42,447 bases of DNA from positions 1 through 42,447 of the forward strand of contig NZ_WJBG01000010.1 in assembly GCF_009709555.1 (NCBI RefSeq), read 5' to 3'. Made by a program: the position numbers and the translations under genes. Below are positions 1-7,656 of the stretch, piece by piece. The notes beneath the pieces were generated by a model. That model had not been told where the DNA came from and did not search any database. It saw only the letters and a program-made list of their open reading frames with translations. The first letter of the stretch is position 1, and each line of letters begins with the position of its first letter. This stretch comes from Streptomyces blattellae. Lineage in GTDB: Bacteria; Actinomycetota; Actinomycetes; Streptomycetales; Streptomycetaceae.

Positions 1-914
1 GTGCCGACCTCGCGGGCCACGCGGGTGACCTCGTCGGCGAACGCGGAGAGCTGGTCGACCATGGTGTTCACGGTGAGCTTCAGCTCCAGCAGCTCACCGG
101 TCGCCTCGACCGTGACCGTGCGGGTCAGGTCGCCGCGGGCCACCGCCGTGGTCACCAGGGCGATGTCACGCACCTGGGCGGTGAGCCGGGACGCCATCGT
201 GTTGACGGCCTCGGTGACGTCCCGCCAACTCCCCGACAGGCCGGTCACTTTGGCCCGTCCGCCGAGCCGCCCCTCCGTGCCGACCTCGCGGGCGACCCGG
301 GTCACCTCGCCGGTGAACAGGGAGAGCTGGTCCACCATCTTGTTCACGGCCCGGCCCAGACGTCTTAGGTCACCGCGCAGCTGCCGGTTGCCGTCGTGCA
401 GGTCGACCCGCTGGGTCAGGTCGCCGCCCGCCACGGCATCGAGCACGCGCGTGGCGTTCGCGGCCGGGGCGACCAGGGCGTCGAGCAGCTGGTTCACTTC
501 GTTGACACGGGAGGTCCAGGCGCCCTGGCCGGGGCTGGCCGAGAGGCGTTCGTCGAGGCGGCCGTGCCGGACCAGCTCGCGTCGTACGCGCTGCACCTCC
601 GTGTTGAAGTGGTTGCTGCGGTCCATGATCTGGTTGAAGACGGCGGTGAGTTCGGCCACCAGGCCGTTGCCGCCGCCATGCCCCGATCCATGCCCTAAGC
701 CATGACCCGATCCATGCCCCGATCCATGCCCTAAGCCGTGCCCTGATCCATCCCCTGATCCATGACCCGATCCATGACCTGATCCATGGCCGAAGTCCGG
801 CCGCTTGGAGAAGTCCCCGTCACGGGCTGCGGTCATCGCGGCGAGCAGAGGGCGCAAATCCGATGCTCGAATTTGTCCGTCTTCGAGCACATGCGTAGCA
901 CTGTTCTCACTCAT
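1..914 (-). CDS. multi-HAMP hybrid sensor histidine kinase, N-terminal part (cut by window edge)
   Basis: The visible 304 residues start [10 protein letters not shown] at an ATG on the complement of 912-914. Residues 40-81 are a low-complexity stretch of His-Gly-Ser-Gly tetrapeptides. After it come repeated HAMP-like modules, recognisable by [25 protein letters not shown] and [13 protein letters not shown] segments recurring about every 90 residues. This architecture is that of the large cytoplasmic multi-HAMP kinases of Streptomyces, which carry a kinase and receiver region further downstream, here beyond the window. No signal peptide or membrane helix is seen in this part. Codons 61 and 73 are TTA, so translation may need the bldA tRNA. 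It is divergent from the SpoIIE phosphatase gene, with about 100 bp between starts. The family call is firm; the signal sensed is unknown. Confidence 0.85.
   Translation of the reverse strand, partial: MSENSATHVLEDGQIRASDLRPLLAAMTAARDGDFSKRPDFGHGSGHGSGHGSGDGSGHGLGHGSGHGSGHGLGHGSGHGGGNGLVAELTAVFNQIMDRSNHFNTEVQRVRRELVRHGRLDERLSASPGQGAWTSRVNEVNQLLDALVAPAANATRVLDAVAGGDLTQRVDLHDGNRQLRGDLRRLGRAVNKMVDQLSLFTGEVTRVAREVGTEGRLGGRAKVTGLSGSWRDVTEAVNTMASRLTAQVRDIALVTTAVARGDLTRTVTVEATGELLELKLTVNTMVDQLSAFADEVTRVAREVG
676..795 (-). repeat. ten 12-bp tandem repeats encoding His-Gly-Ser-Gly units
   Basis: Ten contiguous 12-mers of the type CCATGNCCNGAT (plus strand) run without a gap from 676 to 795. Read on the minus strand in the kinase frame they give tetrapeptides HGSG or HGLG, with one DGSG, and nine histidines in total. 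The 12-mer CCATGCCCTAAG occurs twice (688-699 and 724-735) and supplies both TTA leucine codons. The unit is a multiple of three, so copy number can change without a frameshift. Confidence 0.93.
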
Positions 915-1016
915 GGCGGCCCACTTCGGTAACTCGGCGCTTATGGGCGTGGCCAGTCTGTCACTCTGTCCGCATCGACTGAGGCGTATTCGTCCGATCT
1001 GCTCGGGGAGCTGGAC

Positions 1017-2933
1017 ATGGGGGCCATTCCGATGCAACGGGAGACTGATCCCCGTGTCTCTGATGCACCTGCGCAGGAGCGCCCGCCCCAGCGCGCGGAG
1101 GTGAGCACGACCCTCTGCGGAAGCCCCCTCGCGCCCGGCTCCGCCCGCGCACTCGTGCACGCCGCCCTCGCCGAGTGGACCGAACTGCGCCTGCCCGGCA
1201 CCGAACACCTCACCGAGCGGCTCGCCGACGACGCCGTGGTGGTCGTCAGCGAACTCGTCACCAACGCCGTCGTGCACGCGGGCACCGACGTCGGGCTGGT
1301 GTGCCGGCTTGAGGCGCCGACCGGCGACCTGGTCATCGAGGTCATCGACCAGCATCCCTCGCGCGCCCCGCGCGACAGCGACACCGAACCGCCTCACGAG
1401 ACACCGGAGTACGGCCGCGGCCTGCGGCTGGTCGCCACGCTCGCGGAGGACTGGGGCGTCACCTACCGCCGGGGCGCCAAGACGGTGTGGGCGCGGCTGC
1501 CCGCCGAGGCGCCGGGCGCGTGCGCCGGGGAGTGCAGCCTCCTGGTCGCCGACTTCCTCGCCCCCGAACCGCAGCAGGCCGAGCGGGACCGGGAGTGGCT
1601 GGGCCGCGGTGCCCTGTCCTTCCTCGCCGAGGCCTCCGACCTGCTCGCCGGGCAACTCGACGAGGATCTGGTCGCCGCGCTCACCGGACAGCTGATCGTG
1701 CCGCGCCTCGCCGAGTGGTGTGCGGTGTGGCTGGAGGACGAGGTCATGGGCCGATGGGGATCTCCCCGCTCAAGCGAGTTCGAGGGTGGGGGAGGCTGGT
1801 CCGAGGGGGTCGCCGGCACCGGGCCCCGGCTCGCCCGGGTCTGGCACGGCAGCGAGAACCGCATCGAGGAGCTGCGCCGGGCCCTGGAGAAGGACCCGCC
1901 GAGCGCCCCCGACCCGGTCCGTTCCGGCCCCGTCCCCTACCCCTGGCCCGGCGACGCGCTCGGCCCGCGCGCGGAACACGGCTCGGCGCTGGCGTACCGG
2001 CTGATCGCGGGCGGCAGGCCGCTCGGCACGCTCGTCATCGGACGGTCCGGGGTGCTCCGCTTCCCCGACGAGATCACCGGGCTCGTCGAGGATCTCGGCC
2101 GCCGGGTCGCGCTCGCCATCGGCGCGGCCCGCCAGTACGCCCGCCAGGCCACCATCAGCGCCGTACTCCAGCGCGGGCTGCTGCCCGGCGCGGTCGCCGA
2201 GATCCCCGGCGTGCACAGCGCCCTCGTCTACGAGCCCTGCGACAAGGGCGGACCCAGCGGCGACTTCTACGACCTCTTCCCGGCCGGCGACGGCCGCTGG
2301 TGCTTCGCGCTCGGCGACGTACAGGGCAAGGGCCCCGAGGCCGCCGTGGTGATCGGCCTCGCCCGCCCGTGGCTGCGCCTGCTGGCCCGCGAGGGCTACC
2401 GCGTCGCCGACGTACTCGACCGCCTCAACCAGCTCCTCCTCGACGACGCCACCGAGGCCGCGGACGCGGCGGCACGCGTGCTGGTGGCGGCGGGCGGCCG
2501 GCCAGACGACGGCCCGCAGACCCGCTTCCTCTCCCTCCTGTACGGCGAGCTGGCTCCCTTCGAGGGCGGCGTACGCTGCACGCTCGCGTCCGCCGGCCAC
2601 CCGCTGCCCCTCCTGCTCGGCCCGGACGGCTGCGTCCGCACGGCCGCCCGCCCGCAGACCCTCCTCGGCGTCGTCGAGGACGAGACGTACACCAGCGAAA
2701 CCTTCGAGCTGCGCCCCGGCGACACGCTGCTGTGCGTGACCGACGGGGTGACCGAGCGGCGCTCCGGCTCCCGCCAGTTCGACGACGGCGACGGACTGGC
2801 TCAGGCGCTGGCGGGATGCGCGGGGCTGAGCGCGGAACTGCTCGCCGAGCGCATCCGGCGGCTGGTGCACGAGTTCGGGGGACGGCCGCCGGAGGACGAC
2901 CTGGCGCTGCTGGTGCTGCAGGCGGAGCAGTGA
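1017..2933 (+). CDS. SpoIIE-family protein phosphatase with N-terminal RsbW-like ATPase and GAF-like domain
   Basis: The 638-residue protein has three parts. Residues about 30-165 are an HATPase_c domain of anti-sigma-factor-kinase type, with ELVTNAVVHAG as the N box and GRGLRLV as a G box. Residues about 200-390 look like a GAF sensor domain. Residues about 395-638 are a PP2C/SpoIIE serine phosphatase with the metal-site motifs GDFYDLF, GDVQGKGPEAA and VTDGVTER. Such proteins switch anti-anti-sigma factors by dephosphorylation. The ATG at 1017 follows GGGGAG with 6 nt spacing. Residues about 247-260 are encoded by an inserted palindromic repeat (1755-1794). Divergence from the multi-HAMP kinase suggests, but does not prove, a shared signalling role. 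Confidence 0.9.
   Translation: MGAIPMQRETDPRVSDAPAQERPPQRAEVSTTLCGSPLAPGSARALVHAALAEWTELRLPGTEHLTERLADDAVVVVSELVTNAVVHAGTDVGLVCRLEAPTGDLVIEVIDQHPSRAPRDSDTEPPHETPEYGRGLRLVATLAEDWGVTYRRGAKTVWARLPAEAPGACAGECSLLVADFLAPEPQQAERDREWLGRGALSFLAEASDLLAGQLDEDLVAALTGQLIVPRLAEWCAVWLEDEVMGRWGSPRSSEFEGGGGWSEGVAGTGPRLARVWHGSENRIEELRRALEKDPPSAPDPVRSGPVPYPWPGDALGPRAEHGSALAYRLIAGGRPLGTLVIGRSGVLRFPDEITGLVEDLGRRVALAIGAARQYARQATISAVLQRGLLPGAVAEIPGVHSALVYEPCDKGGPSGDFYDLFPAGDGRWCFALGDVQGKGPEAAVVIGLARPWLRLLAREGYRVADVLDRLNQLLLDDATEAADAAARVLVAAGGRPDDGPQTRFLSLLYGELAPFEGGVRCTLASAGHPLPLLLGPDGCVRTAARPQTLLGVVEDETYTSETFELRPGDTLLCVTDGVTERRSGSRQFDDGDGLAQALAGCAGLSAELLAERIRRLVHEFGGRPPEDDLALLVLQAEQ
1755..1794 (+). repeat. GGGG-TC-CCCC/GGGGGAG small palindromic element inside the SpoIIE-type gene
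   Basis: The sequence opens TGGGGATCTCCCC, continues with a CAAGCGAGTTCGAG core and closes GGGTGGGGGAG. It matches the layout of the intergenic copy at 42401-42444 (TGGGGGTCCCCCC, a TTCGAGCGAAGCCGAG core, TTGGGGGAG). Here it is read through in frame, giving a Gly/Ser/Arg-rich insertion between the GAF-region segments LEDEVMG and GWSEGVAG. Confidence 0.7.
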
Positions 2934-2952
2934 TCCGTGCGGGTGCTGGACA

Positions 2953-4194
2953 ATGGAAGGCATGCCCTCCGCACTCCCCGACGGCGAGCCCGTCCCCGAC
3001 GACGGCGCGCTCCCCGCACCCGCGCTCGCCGGGTCCGCCGACCGCCCCCTCGGCTTCTACCTGCACGTTCCGTACTGCGCCACCCGCTGCGGCTACTGCG
3101 ACTTCAACACCTACACCGCGACCGAGCTGCGCGGCACGGGCGGGGTGCTGGCGTCCCGTGACAACTACGCGGAGACGCTGATCGAGGAGATCCGGCTGGC
3201 GAGGAAGGTACTGGGCGACGATCCGCGCCCCGTGCGCACGGTCTTCGTCGGAGGCGGTACACCGACCCTGCTGGCCGCGGACGACCTCGTACGGATGCTG
3301 GGGGCGATCCGTGAGGAGTTCGGCCTGGCACCCGATGCCGAGATCACGACGGAGGCGAACCCGGAGTCGGTGGATCCGGCGTATCTGGCGGTGCTCCGGC
3401 AGGGCGGCTTCAACCGGATCTCCTTCGGCATGCAGAGCGCGCGGCAGCATGTACTGCGCGTGCTGGACCGCACACACACCCCGGGACGCCCGGAGGCCTG
3501 CGTCGCGGAGGCACGGGCGGCGGGCTTCGAGCACGTGAATCTCGACCTGATCTACGGCACGCCGGGCGAGTCGGACGACGACTGGCGGGCGTCCCTGGAG
3601 TCGGCCATCGGCGCCGGGCCGGACCATGTCTCCGCCTACGCCCTGATCGTCGAGGAGGGCACACAGCTGGCGCGGCGCATCCGGCGGGGCGAGGTTCCGA
3701 TGACCGACGACGACGTCCACGCGGACCGCTACCTGATCGCCGAGTCGGTCCTCTCGGAGGCGGGCTTCGACTGGTACGAGGTGTCGAACTGGGCGACCTC
3801 GGAGGCGGGCCGCTGCCTGCACAACGAGCTGTACTGGCGGGGTGCGGACTGGTGGGGCGCGGGACCCGGGGCCCACTCCCACGTCGGCGGGGTCCGCTGG
3901 TGGAACGTGAAGCATCCGGGGGCCTATGCGGGGGCGCTGGCCGCGGGGAAGTCGCCGGGGGCCGGGCGTGAGGTGCTGTCCGAGGAGGACCGGCGGGTGG
4001 AGCGGATCCTGCTGGAGCTGCGGTTGCGGGAGGGGGCGCCGCTGGAGCTGCTGCGGGAGGAGGGGCTGGCGGCTTCCCGGCGGGCGCTGGGGGAGGGGCT
4101 GCTGGAGGGCGGGCCCTACGACGGGGGGCGGGCCGTGCTGACGCTGCGGGGGCGGTTGCTGGCGGACGCGGTGGTCAGGGATCTGGTGGATTGA
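2953..4194 (+). CDS. hemW: radical SAM heme chaperone HemW (coproporphyrinogen oxidase-like)
   Basis: The 413-residue protein carries the radical SAM cluster motif CATRCGYC about 40 residues from the N-terminus, followed by FNTY. Residue 2 after the third cysteine is Phe, not the fourth cysteine of true HemN, which favours the HemW heme-chaperone subfamily over the anaerobic oxidase. GGGTPTLL, EANPES and LIYGTPGES are the typical family segments, and a HemN C-terminal domain follows. The start used is ATG 2953 (MEGMPSALP); ATG 2962 is an alternative, and neither has a strong ribosome binding site. It begins 19 bp after the phosphatase gene. In mycobacteria hemN/hemW also lies near hrcA-dnaJ2, so the position is ancestral. 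Confidence 0.92.
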   Translation: MEGMPSALPDGEPVPDDGALPAPALAGSADRPLGFYLHVPYCATRCGYCDFNTYTATELRGTGGVLASRDNYAETLIEEIRLARKVLGDDPRPVRTVFVGGGTPTLLAADDLVRMLGAIREEFGLAPDAEITTEANPESVDPAYLAVLRQGGFNRISFGMQSARQHVLRVLDRTHTPGRPEACVAEARAAGFEHVNLDLIYGTPGESDDDWRASLESAIGAGPDHVSAYALIVEEGTQLARRIRRGEVPMTDDDVHADRYLIAESVLSEAGFDWYEVSNWATSEAGRCLHNELYWRGADWWGAGPGAHSHVGGVRWWNVKHPGAYAGALAAGKSPGAGREVLSEEDRRVERILLELRLREGAPLELLREEGLAASRRALGEGLLEGGPYDGGRAVLTLRGRLLADAVVRDLVD

Positions 4195-4210
4195 TCACTC
4201 GGGTGAGTGA
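4195..4210. promoter_or_regulatory. inverted repeat TCACTC-N4-GAGTGA after hemW
   Basis: TCACTC (4195-4200) and GAGTGA (4205-4210) are a perfect inverted repeat starting at the first base after the hemW stop codon. It could be a weak terminator or an operator for the Uma2 gene that starts about 90 bp later. No T-tract follows. Confidence 0.4.
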
Positions 4211-4298
4211 ATCGGTGCGGAACGTCGGTTCGCTCCCTAACCTGGTTCGTAGGCTGCCGCCGTACTGAAACGGTGGCGGAGACCGGAGGGCCGCGGAG

Positions 4299-4889
4299 AT
4301 GACCGCTGTGGACGACCGACCGATGACCACCAACATCGTGAAGATCTTCGAGAACCTTGAGGTTCCCGAGGGGATCAAAGTCGAGCTCCTCCGGGGGGTA
4401 ATCGTGATGATGGCGGGGCCTGACGTTGCCCATAACGACATCGTGGAGGCGCTCCAGGACCAGATCCCGCGGCGGCGGTGGCGGCGGCTTCAGACTCAGG
4501 ACATCGCCATTTTGGAAGAGACCAGCGAGCCGCAGCCGGATCTGGTGGTGGTGGAGCGAGGTGCCGGACCCGGGCATGGCAGGTTGATGCCGTCACAGGT
4601 CATCACCATGCTGGTGGAGGTCGTCTCCAAGACGAGCGTGGACCGCGACTACGTCGTCAAGCGTTCGATCTACGCGGCAGCAAAGGTGCCCGCCTACTTC
4701 ATCATCGATCCTGTCATGGCCCAATGCGTTCTCCTCACCGAGCCGACGGGCGAGGGAGAGGACGCGGACTACCGATGCCAGCGGATCACCAAGTTCGGCG
4801 ACATCACGCCGCTGGAACCCATCGGCATCGAACTGGACACCAGCGAGTTTGAGACCTACGACAAGGTCAGGCCCCACCGCTACCCGTAA
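4299..4889 (+). CDS. Uma2 family (DUF820) restriction endonuclease-like protein
   Basis: The 196-residue protein shows the Uma2 pattern: an N-terminal helical part, PDVAHNDIVEALQDQI, then PQPDLVVVE and VEVVSKTSVDRD, which supply the Asp and Glu/Lys of a PD-(D/E)XK nuclease fold, followed by KRSIYAAAKVPAYFIID. Members are frequent paralogues in Streptomyces; the biological role is not settled. ATG 4299 follows GGAGGGCCGCGGAG, a plausible ribosome binding site. Its 3' end overlaps the convergent DUF3097 gene by 23 bp. Confidence 0.88.
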   Translation: MTAVDDRPMTTNIVKIFENLEVPEGIKVELLRGVIVMMAGPDVAHNDIVEALQDQIPRRRWRRLQTQDIAILEETSEPQPDLVVVERGAGPGHGRLMPSQVITMLVEVVSKTSVDRDYVVKRSIYAAAKVPAYFIIDPVMAQCVLLTEPTGEGEDADYRCQRITKFGDITPLEPIGIELDTSEFETYDKVRPHRYP

Positions 4890-5739
4890 CAAAGTCGATC
4901 AGCTCCTCCACCCGCCCCAGCAACTCCGGCTCCAGATCCTTGTAGGACCCCACCCGCTTCAAGATCGCCTGCCACACCGCCCCGGTGTTCTCCGAAGGCC
5001 ACCCCAGCGCCCGGCACACCCCCGTCTTCCAGTCCTGGCCGTGCGGAATCCGCGGCCACCCCGCGATCCCCAGCGACGACGGCTTCACGGCCTCCCAGAT
5101 GTCGATGTACGGGTGGCCGACGACCAGGGCGTGCTCGCTCGTCACCGCCTGAGCGATGCGCCACTCCTTCGTGCCCGGTACGAGGTGGTCCACCAGCACC
5201 CCCAGCCGGGCGTCCGGACCCGGTGCGAATTCGGCCACGATCGACGGCAGGTCGTCCACGCCTTCCAGGTACTCCACGACCACGCCCTCGATGCGCAGGT
5301 CGTCGCCCCAGACCTTCTCGACGAGTTCCGCGTCGTGCCGGCCCTCGACGTAGATGCGCCCGGCGCGGGCGACGCGGGCGCGGGCGCCGGGGACGGCGAC
5401 CGAGCCGGATGCGGTACGGGTGGGACGTACCGGAGCCGAAGCGGAAGGCCGTACGAGCGTCACGACCCGGCCCTCCAGCAGGAACCCGCGTGGCTGAAGC
5501 GGAAACACCCGGTGCTTGCCGAACCGGTCCTCCAGGGTCACCGTGCCCGCCTCGCAGCGGATCACCGCGCCGCAGAAGCCGGTGCCGGGCTCCTCGACGA
5601 CCAGGCCGGGATCGGCCGGGATCTCGGGTGCCGGCCCGTGCTTCTTCCACGGCGGGGTCAGGTCCGGAGAGTACGAACGGGGGCGCGGGCCCGGAGGGCC
5701 CTCGTTGGAAGGGCGGTGGCGGGAGACGGGTGGGCGCAT
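4867..5739 (-). CDS. DUF3097 family protein with Toprim-like segment
   Basis: The 290-residue protein begins MRPPVSRHRPS and matches the actinobacterial DUF3097 family throughout. Residues about 1-100 form a beta-rich part (GAVIRCEAGTVTLEDRFGKHRVFPL). From residue 128, RIYVEGRHDAELVEKVWGDD followed about 50 residues later by VLVDHLVPGT resembles the Glu and first Asp motifs of a Toprim domain, as in RNase M5 and primases. The second acidic residue of a classical DxD is not evident. No signal peptide or membrane helix is present. The function is unknown; a nucleic-acid role is inference. It is convergent with the Uma2 gene. Confidence 0.85.
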   Translation of the reverse strand: MRPPVSRHRPSNEGPPGPRPRSYSPDLTPPWKKHGPAPEIPADPGLVVEEPGTGFCGAVIRCEAGTVTLEDRFGKHRVFPLQPRGFLLEGRVVTLVRPSASAPVRPTRTASGSVAVPGARARVARAGRIYVEGRHDAELVEKVWGDDLRIEGVVVEYLEGVDDLPSIVAEFAPGPDARLGVLVDHLVPGTKEWRIAQAVTSEHALVVGHPYIDIWEAVKPSSLGIAGWPRIPHGQDWKTGVCRALGWPSENTGAVWQAILKRVGSYKDLEPELLGRVEELIDFVTGSGGA

Positions 5740-5773
5740 TCGGATGACGATAGGAGAAGCGGGCGGGGAGTGG

Positions 5774-6499
5774 TCACGACACGCCGAACCGCCGCGCGAG
5801 GGCGTCCCGTTGGGACCGTACGAACCGCGCGTCCACCACCGCTCCGTGACCGGGTACGTACCGTGCGTCCTCGCCGCCGAGGGACAGCAGGCGGTCCAGC
5901 GCCGCGGGCCAGCGCGCGGGTACCGCGTCGGGGCCCGCCTGCGGCTCGCCGGACTCCTCGACCAGGTCGCCGCAGAAGACGATCTCCGGGTCGCCGGGGA
6001 TCAGGACCGCGAGGTCGTGCGCGGTGTGACCAGGGCCCACGTTGGCGAGGAGCACCTGGCGGCCGGCGCCCAGGTCCAGGGTCCACTCGCCGGAGACGTG
6101 ATGGCGGGGCGGGGCGAGGACCGCCACCGCCTCGTCGGCCAGGCCGGCGTCCAGACCGCCCCGCACCGCGTCCGCGCGCAGCTCCTCGCGCCCGGCGTGG
6201 GTGTAGGCCGTGTCGATGCCCACGGCGCCGTACAGCTCCGCACCCGCGAACGCCGCCGCCCCGAAGACATGGTCGAAGTGCGGGTGCGTGAGCGCGAGAT
6301 GGGTCACACGGCGGCCGGCGAGCTCCTGCGCCCCCGCACGTACGCGGGCGCCCTCCGCGAGGCTCGATCCGGCGTCGATCACGAGGGCCGCGTCCGCTCC
6401 GACGACCAGCCCCGCCGTGCAGTCCCACACCGGCAGCCGGCACCGCCCGACCCCGGCCGCCAGCCGCTCCCAGCCCAGCTCTTCCCAAGTCACGCTCAT
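5774..6499 (-). CDS. MBL fold metallo-hydrolase
   Basis: The 241-residue protein has the metallo-beta-lactamase zinc motif HPHFDH (residues about 72-77), a downstream GPGHTAHDL histidine, FCGDLVEES with its bridging aspartate, and a C-terminal YVPGHGAVV. These are the metal ligands of glyoxalase II-like hydrolases. No signal peptide is seen, so it is probably cytoplasmic. The substrate cannot be told from sequence. The ATG at 6499 faces hrcA, so the two genes share the 140-bp region that holds the CIRCE element. Confidence 0.88.
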   Translation of the reverse strand: MSVTWEELGWERLAAGVGRCRLPVWDCTAGLVVGADAALVIDAGSSLAEGARVRAGAQELAGRRVTHLALTHPHFDHVFGAAAFAGAELYGAVGIDTAYTHAGREELRADAVRGGLDAGLADEAVAVLAPPRHHVSGEWTLDLGAGRQVLLANVGPGHTAHDLAVLIPGDPEIVFCGDLVEESGEPQAGPDAVPARWPAALDRLLSLGGEDARYVPGHGAVVDARFVRSQRDALARRFGVS

Positions 6500-6528
6500 A
6501 CGGCGACGCTAACCGTACGACCCCGTCC

Positions 6529-6559
6529 TTGCCCTGCGAGTACCTGACCGCCGTACACT
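6529..6559 (+). promoter_or_regulatory. candidate hrcA-dnaJ2 promoter
   Basis: TTGCCC at 6529-6534 and TACACT at 6554-6559 resemble -35 and -10 hexamers. The 19-nt spacing is longer than ideal. The predicted transcript start would lie immediately before the CIRCE operator, the usual arrangement for HrcA control. Confidence 0.35.
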
Positions 6560-6572
6560 GGGCCGGGGAACT

Positions 6573-6599
6573 CTGGCACTCGGAAGCGAAGAGTGCCAG
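6573..6599. promoter_or_regulatory. CIRCE operator (HrcA binding site)
   Basis: CTGGCACTC, nine bases, then GAGTGCCAG form a perfect 9-bp inverted repeat. This matches the CIRCE consensus TTAGCACTC-N9-GAGTGCTAA except at the outer bases, which change in a paired way. It lies 41 bp before the hrcA start, so hrcA-dnaJ2 is predicted to be autorepressed by HrcA. Confidence 0.95.
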
Positions 6600-6639
6600 G
6601 CGAGGCGCCGAGAGGACGATTTCTGGAGGTGTGCGCGAG

Positions 6640-7656
6640 ATGCTGAGCGAACGCAGGCTTCAGGTGCTGCGCGCCATCGTCCAGGACTACGTCGGCACGG
6701 AGGAGCCGGTCGGCTCCAAGGCGCTCACCGAGCGGCACAACCTCGGTGTCTCCCCGGCGACCGTGCGCAACGACATGGCCGCCCTGGAGGACGAGGGGTT
6801 CATCGCCCAGCCGCACACCAGCGCCGGGCGCATCCCCACCGACAAGGGCTACCGCCTCTTCGTCGACAAACTGGCCGGCGTCAAGCCGATGAGCGCGCCC
6901 GAGCGGCGTGCGATTCAGAACTTCCTTGACGGGGCTGTCGATCTTGACGATGTGGTGGCCCGTACCGTGCGGCTGCTCGCGCAGCTGACCCGGCAGGTGG
7001 CCGTCGTGCAGTACCCCTCGCTCACCCGCTCCACCGTGCGGCATGTGGAACTGCTCTCGCTCGCTCCCGCGCGCGTGATGCTCGTGCTGATCACGGACAC
7101 CGGGCGGGTCGAGCAGCGGATGGTCGACTGTCCGGTGCCGTTCGGCGAGGCCTCTCTCGCCGATCTGCGCGCGCGGCTCAACAGCCGGGTCGCGGGACGG
7201 CGGTTCTCCGATGTCCCGCTGTTGGTCGAGGACCTGCCCGAGGCCTTCGACCTTGAGGACCGCGGCCCGGTCTCGACGGTGCTCTCCACCCTCCTGGAGA
7301 CCCTCGTCGAGGAGAACGAAGAGCGGCTGATGATCGGCGGCACCGCCAATCTCACCCGCTTCGGGCATGACTTTCCCCTCACGATCCGGCCGGTGCTCGA
7401 AGCGCTGGAGGAGCAGGTCGTGCTCCTCAAGTTGCTTGGTGAGGCCGGGGATTCGGGCATGACCGTACGCATCGGTCATGAGAACGCCTATGAGGGACTC
7501 AACTCCACGTCCGTCGTGTCGGTCGGCTACGGTTCGGGCGGCGAGGCAGTCGCCAAGCTCGGCGTGGTCGGACCGACCCGCATGGATTACCCGGGAACGA
7601 TGGGAGCGGTACGCGCAGTGGCACGGTACGTCGGACAGATCCTGGCGGAGTCGTAA
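6640..7656 (+). CDS. hrcA: heat-inducible transcription repressor HrcA
   Basis: The 338-residue protein starts [18 protein letters not shown] and has the N-terminal winged helix of HrcA ([24 protein letters not shown]), the conserved [16 protein letters not shown] segment and the C-terminal GAF-like and dimerisation region, ending in [22 protein letters not shown] and [14 protein letters not shown]. It represses heat-shock genes through CIRCE sites and uses GroE chaperonin as its sensor in other bacteria. ATG 6640 is chosen because GGAGGT (6625-6630) lies 9 nt upstream; longer in-frame versions would run through the CIRCE site. dnaJ2 follows with no gap after the TAA. Confidence 0.97.
   Translation: MLSERRLQVLRAIVQDYVGTEEPVGSKALTERHNLGVSPATVRNDMAALEDEGFIAQPHTSAGRIPTDKGYRLFVDKLAGVKPMSAPERRAIQNFLDGAVDLDDVVARTVRLLAQLTRQVAVVQYPSLTRSTVRHVELLSLAPARVMLVLITDTGRVEQRMVDCPVPFGEASLADLRARLNSRVAGRRFSDVPLLVEDLPEAFDLEDRGPVSTVLSTLLETLVEENEERLMIGGTANLTRFGHDFPLTIRPVLEALEEQVVLLKLLGEAGDSGMTVRIGHENAYEGLNSTSVVSVGYGSGGEAVAKLGVVGPTRMDYPGTMGAVRAVARYVGQILAES

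Noticed and set aside
1..705. Long plus-strand open frame over the left end
   Set aside because: It is antisense to the multi-HAMP kinase, whose minus-strand translation shows clear repeated HAMP modules. The plus frame has only Arg/Ser/Pro-rich sequence.
676..795. CRISPR-like array
   Set aside because: The units are contiguous 12-mers without spacers and lie in a reading frame.
6529..6639. Longer N-terminus for HrcA
   Set aside because: It would run through the CIRCE operator, and the family starts at MLSERR with a good ribosome binding site at 6625.
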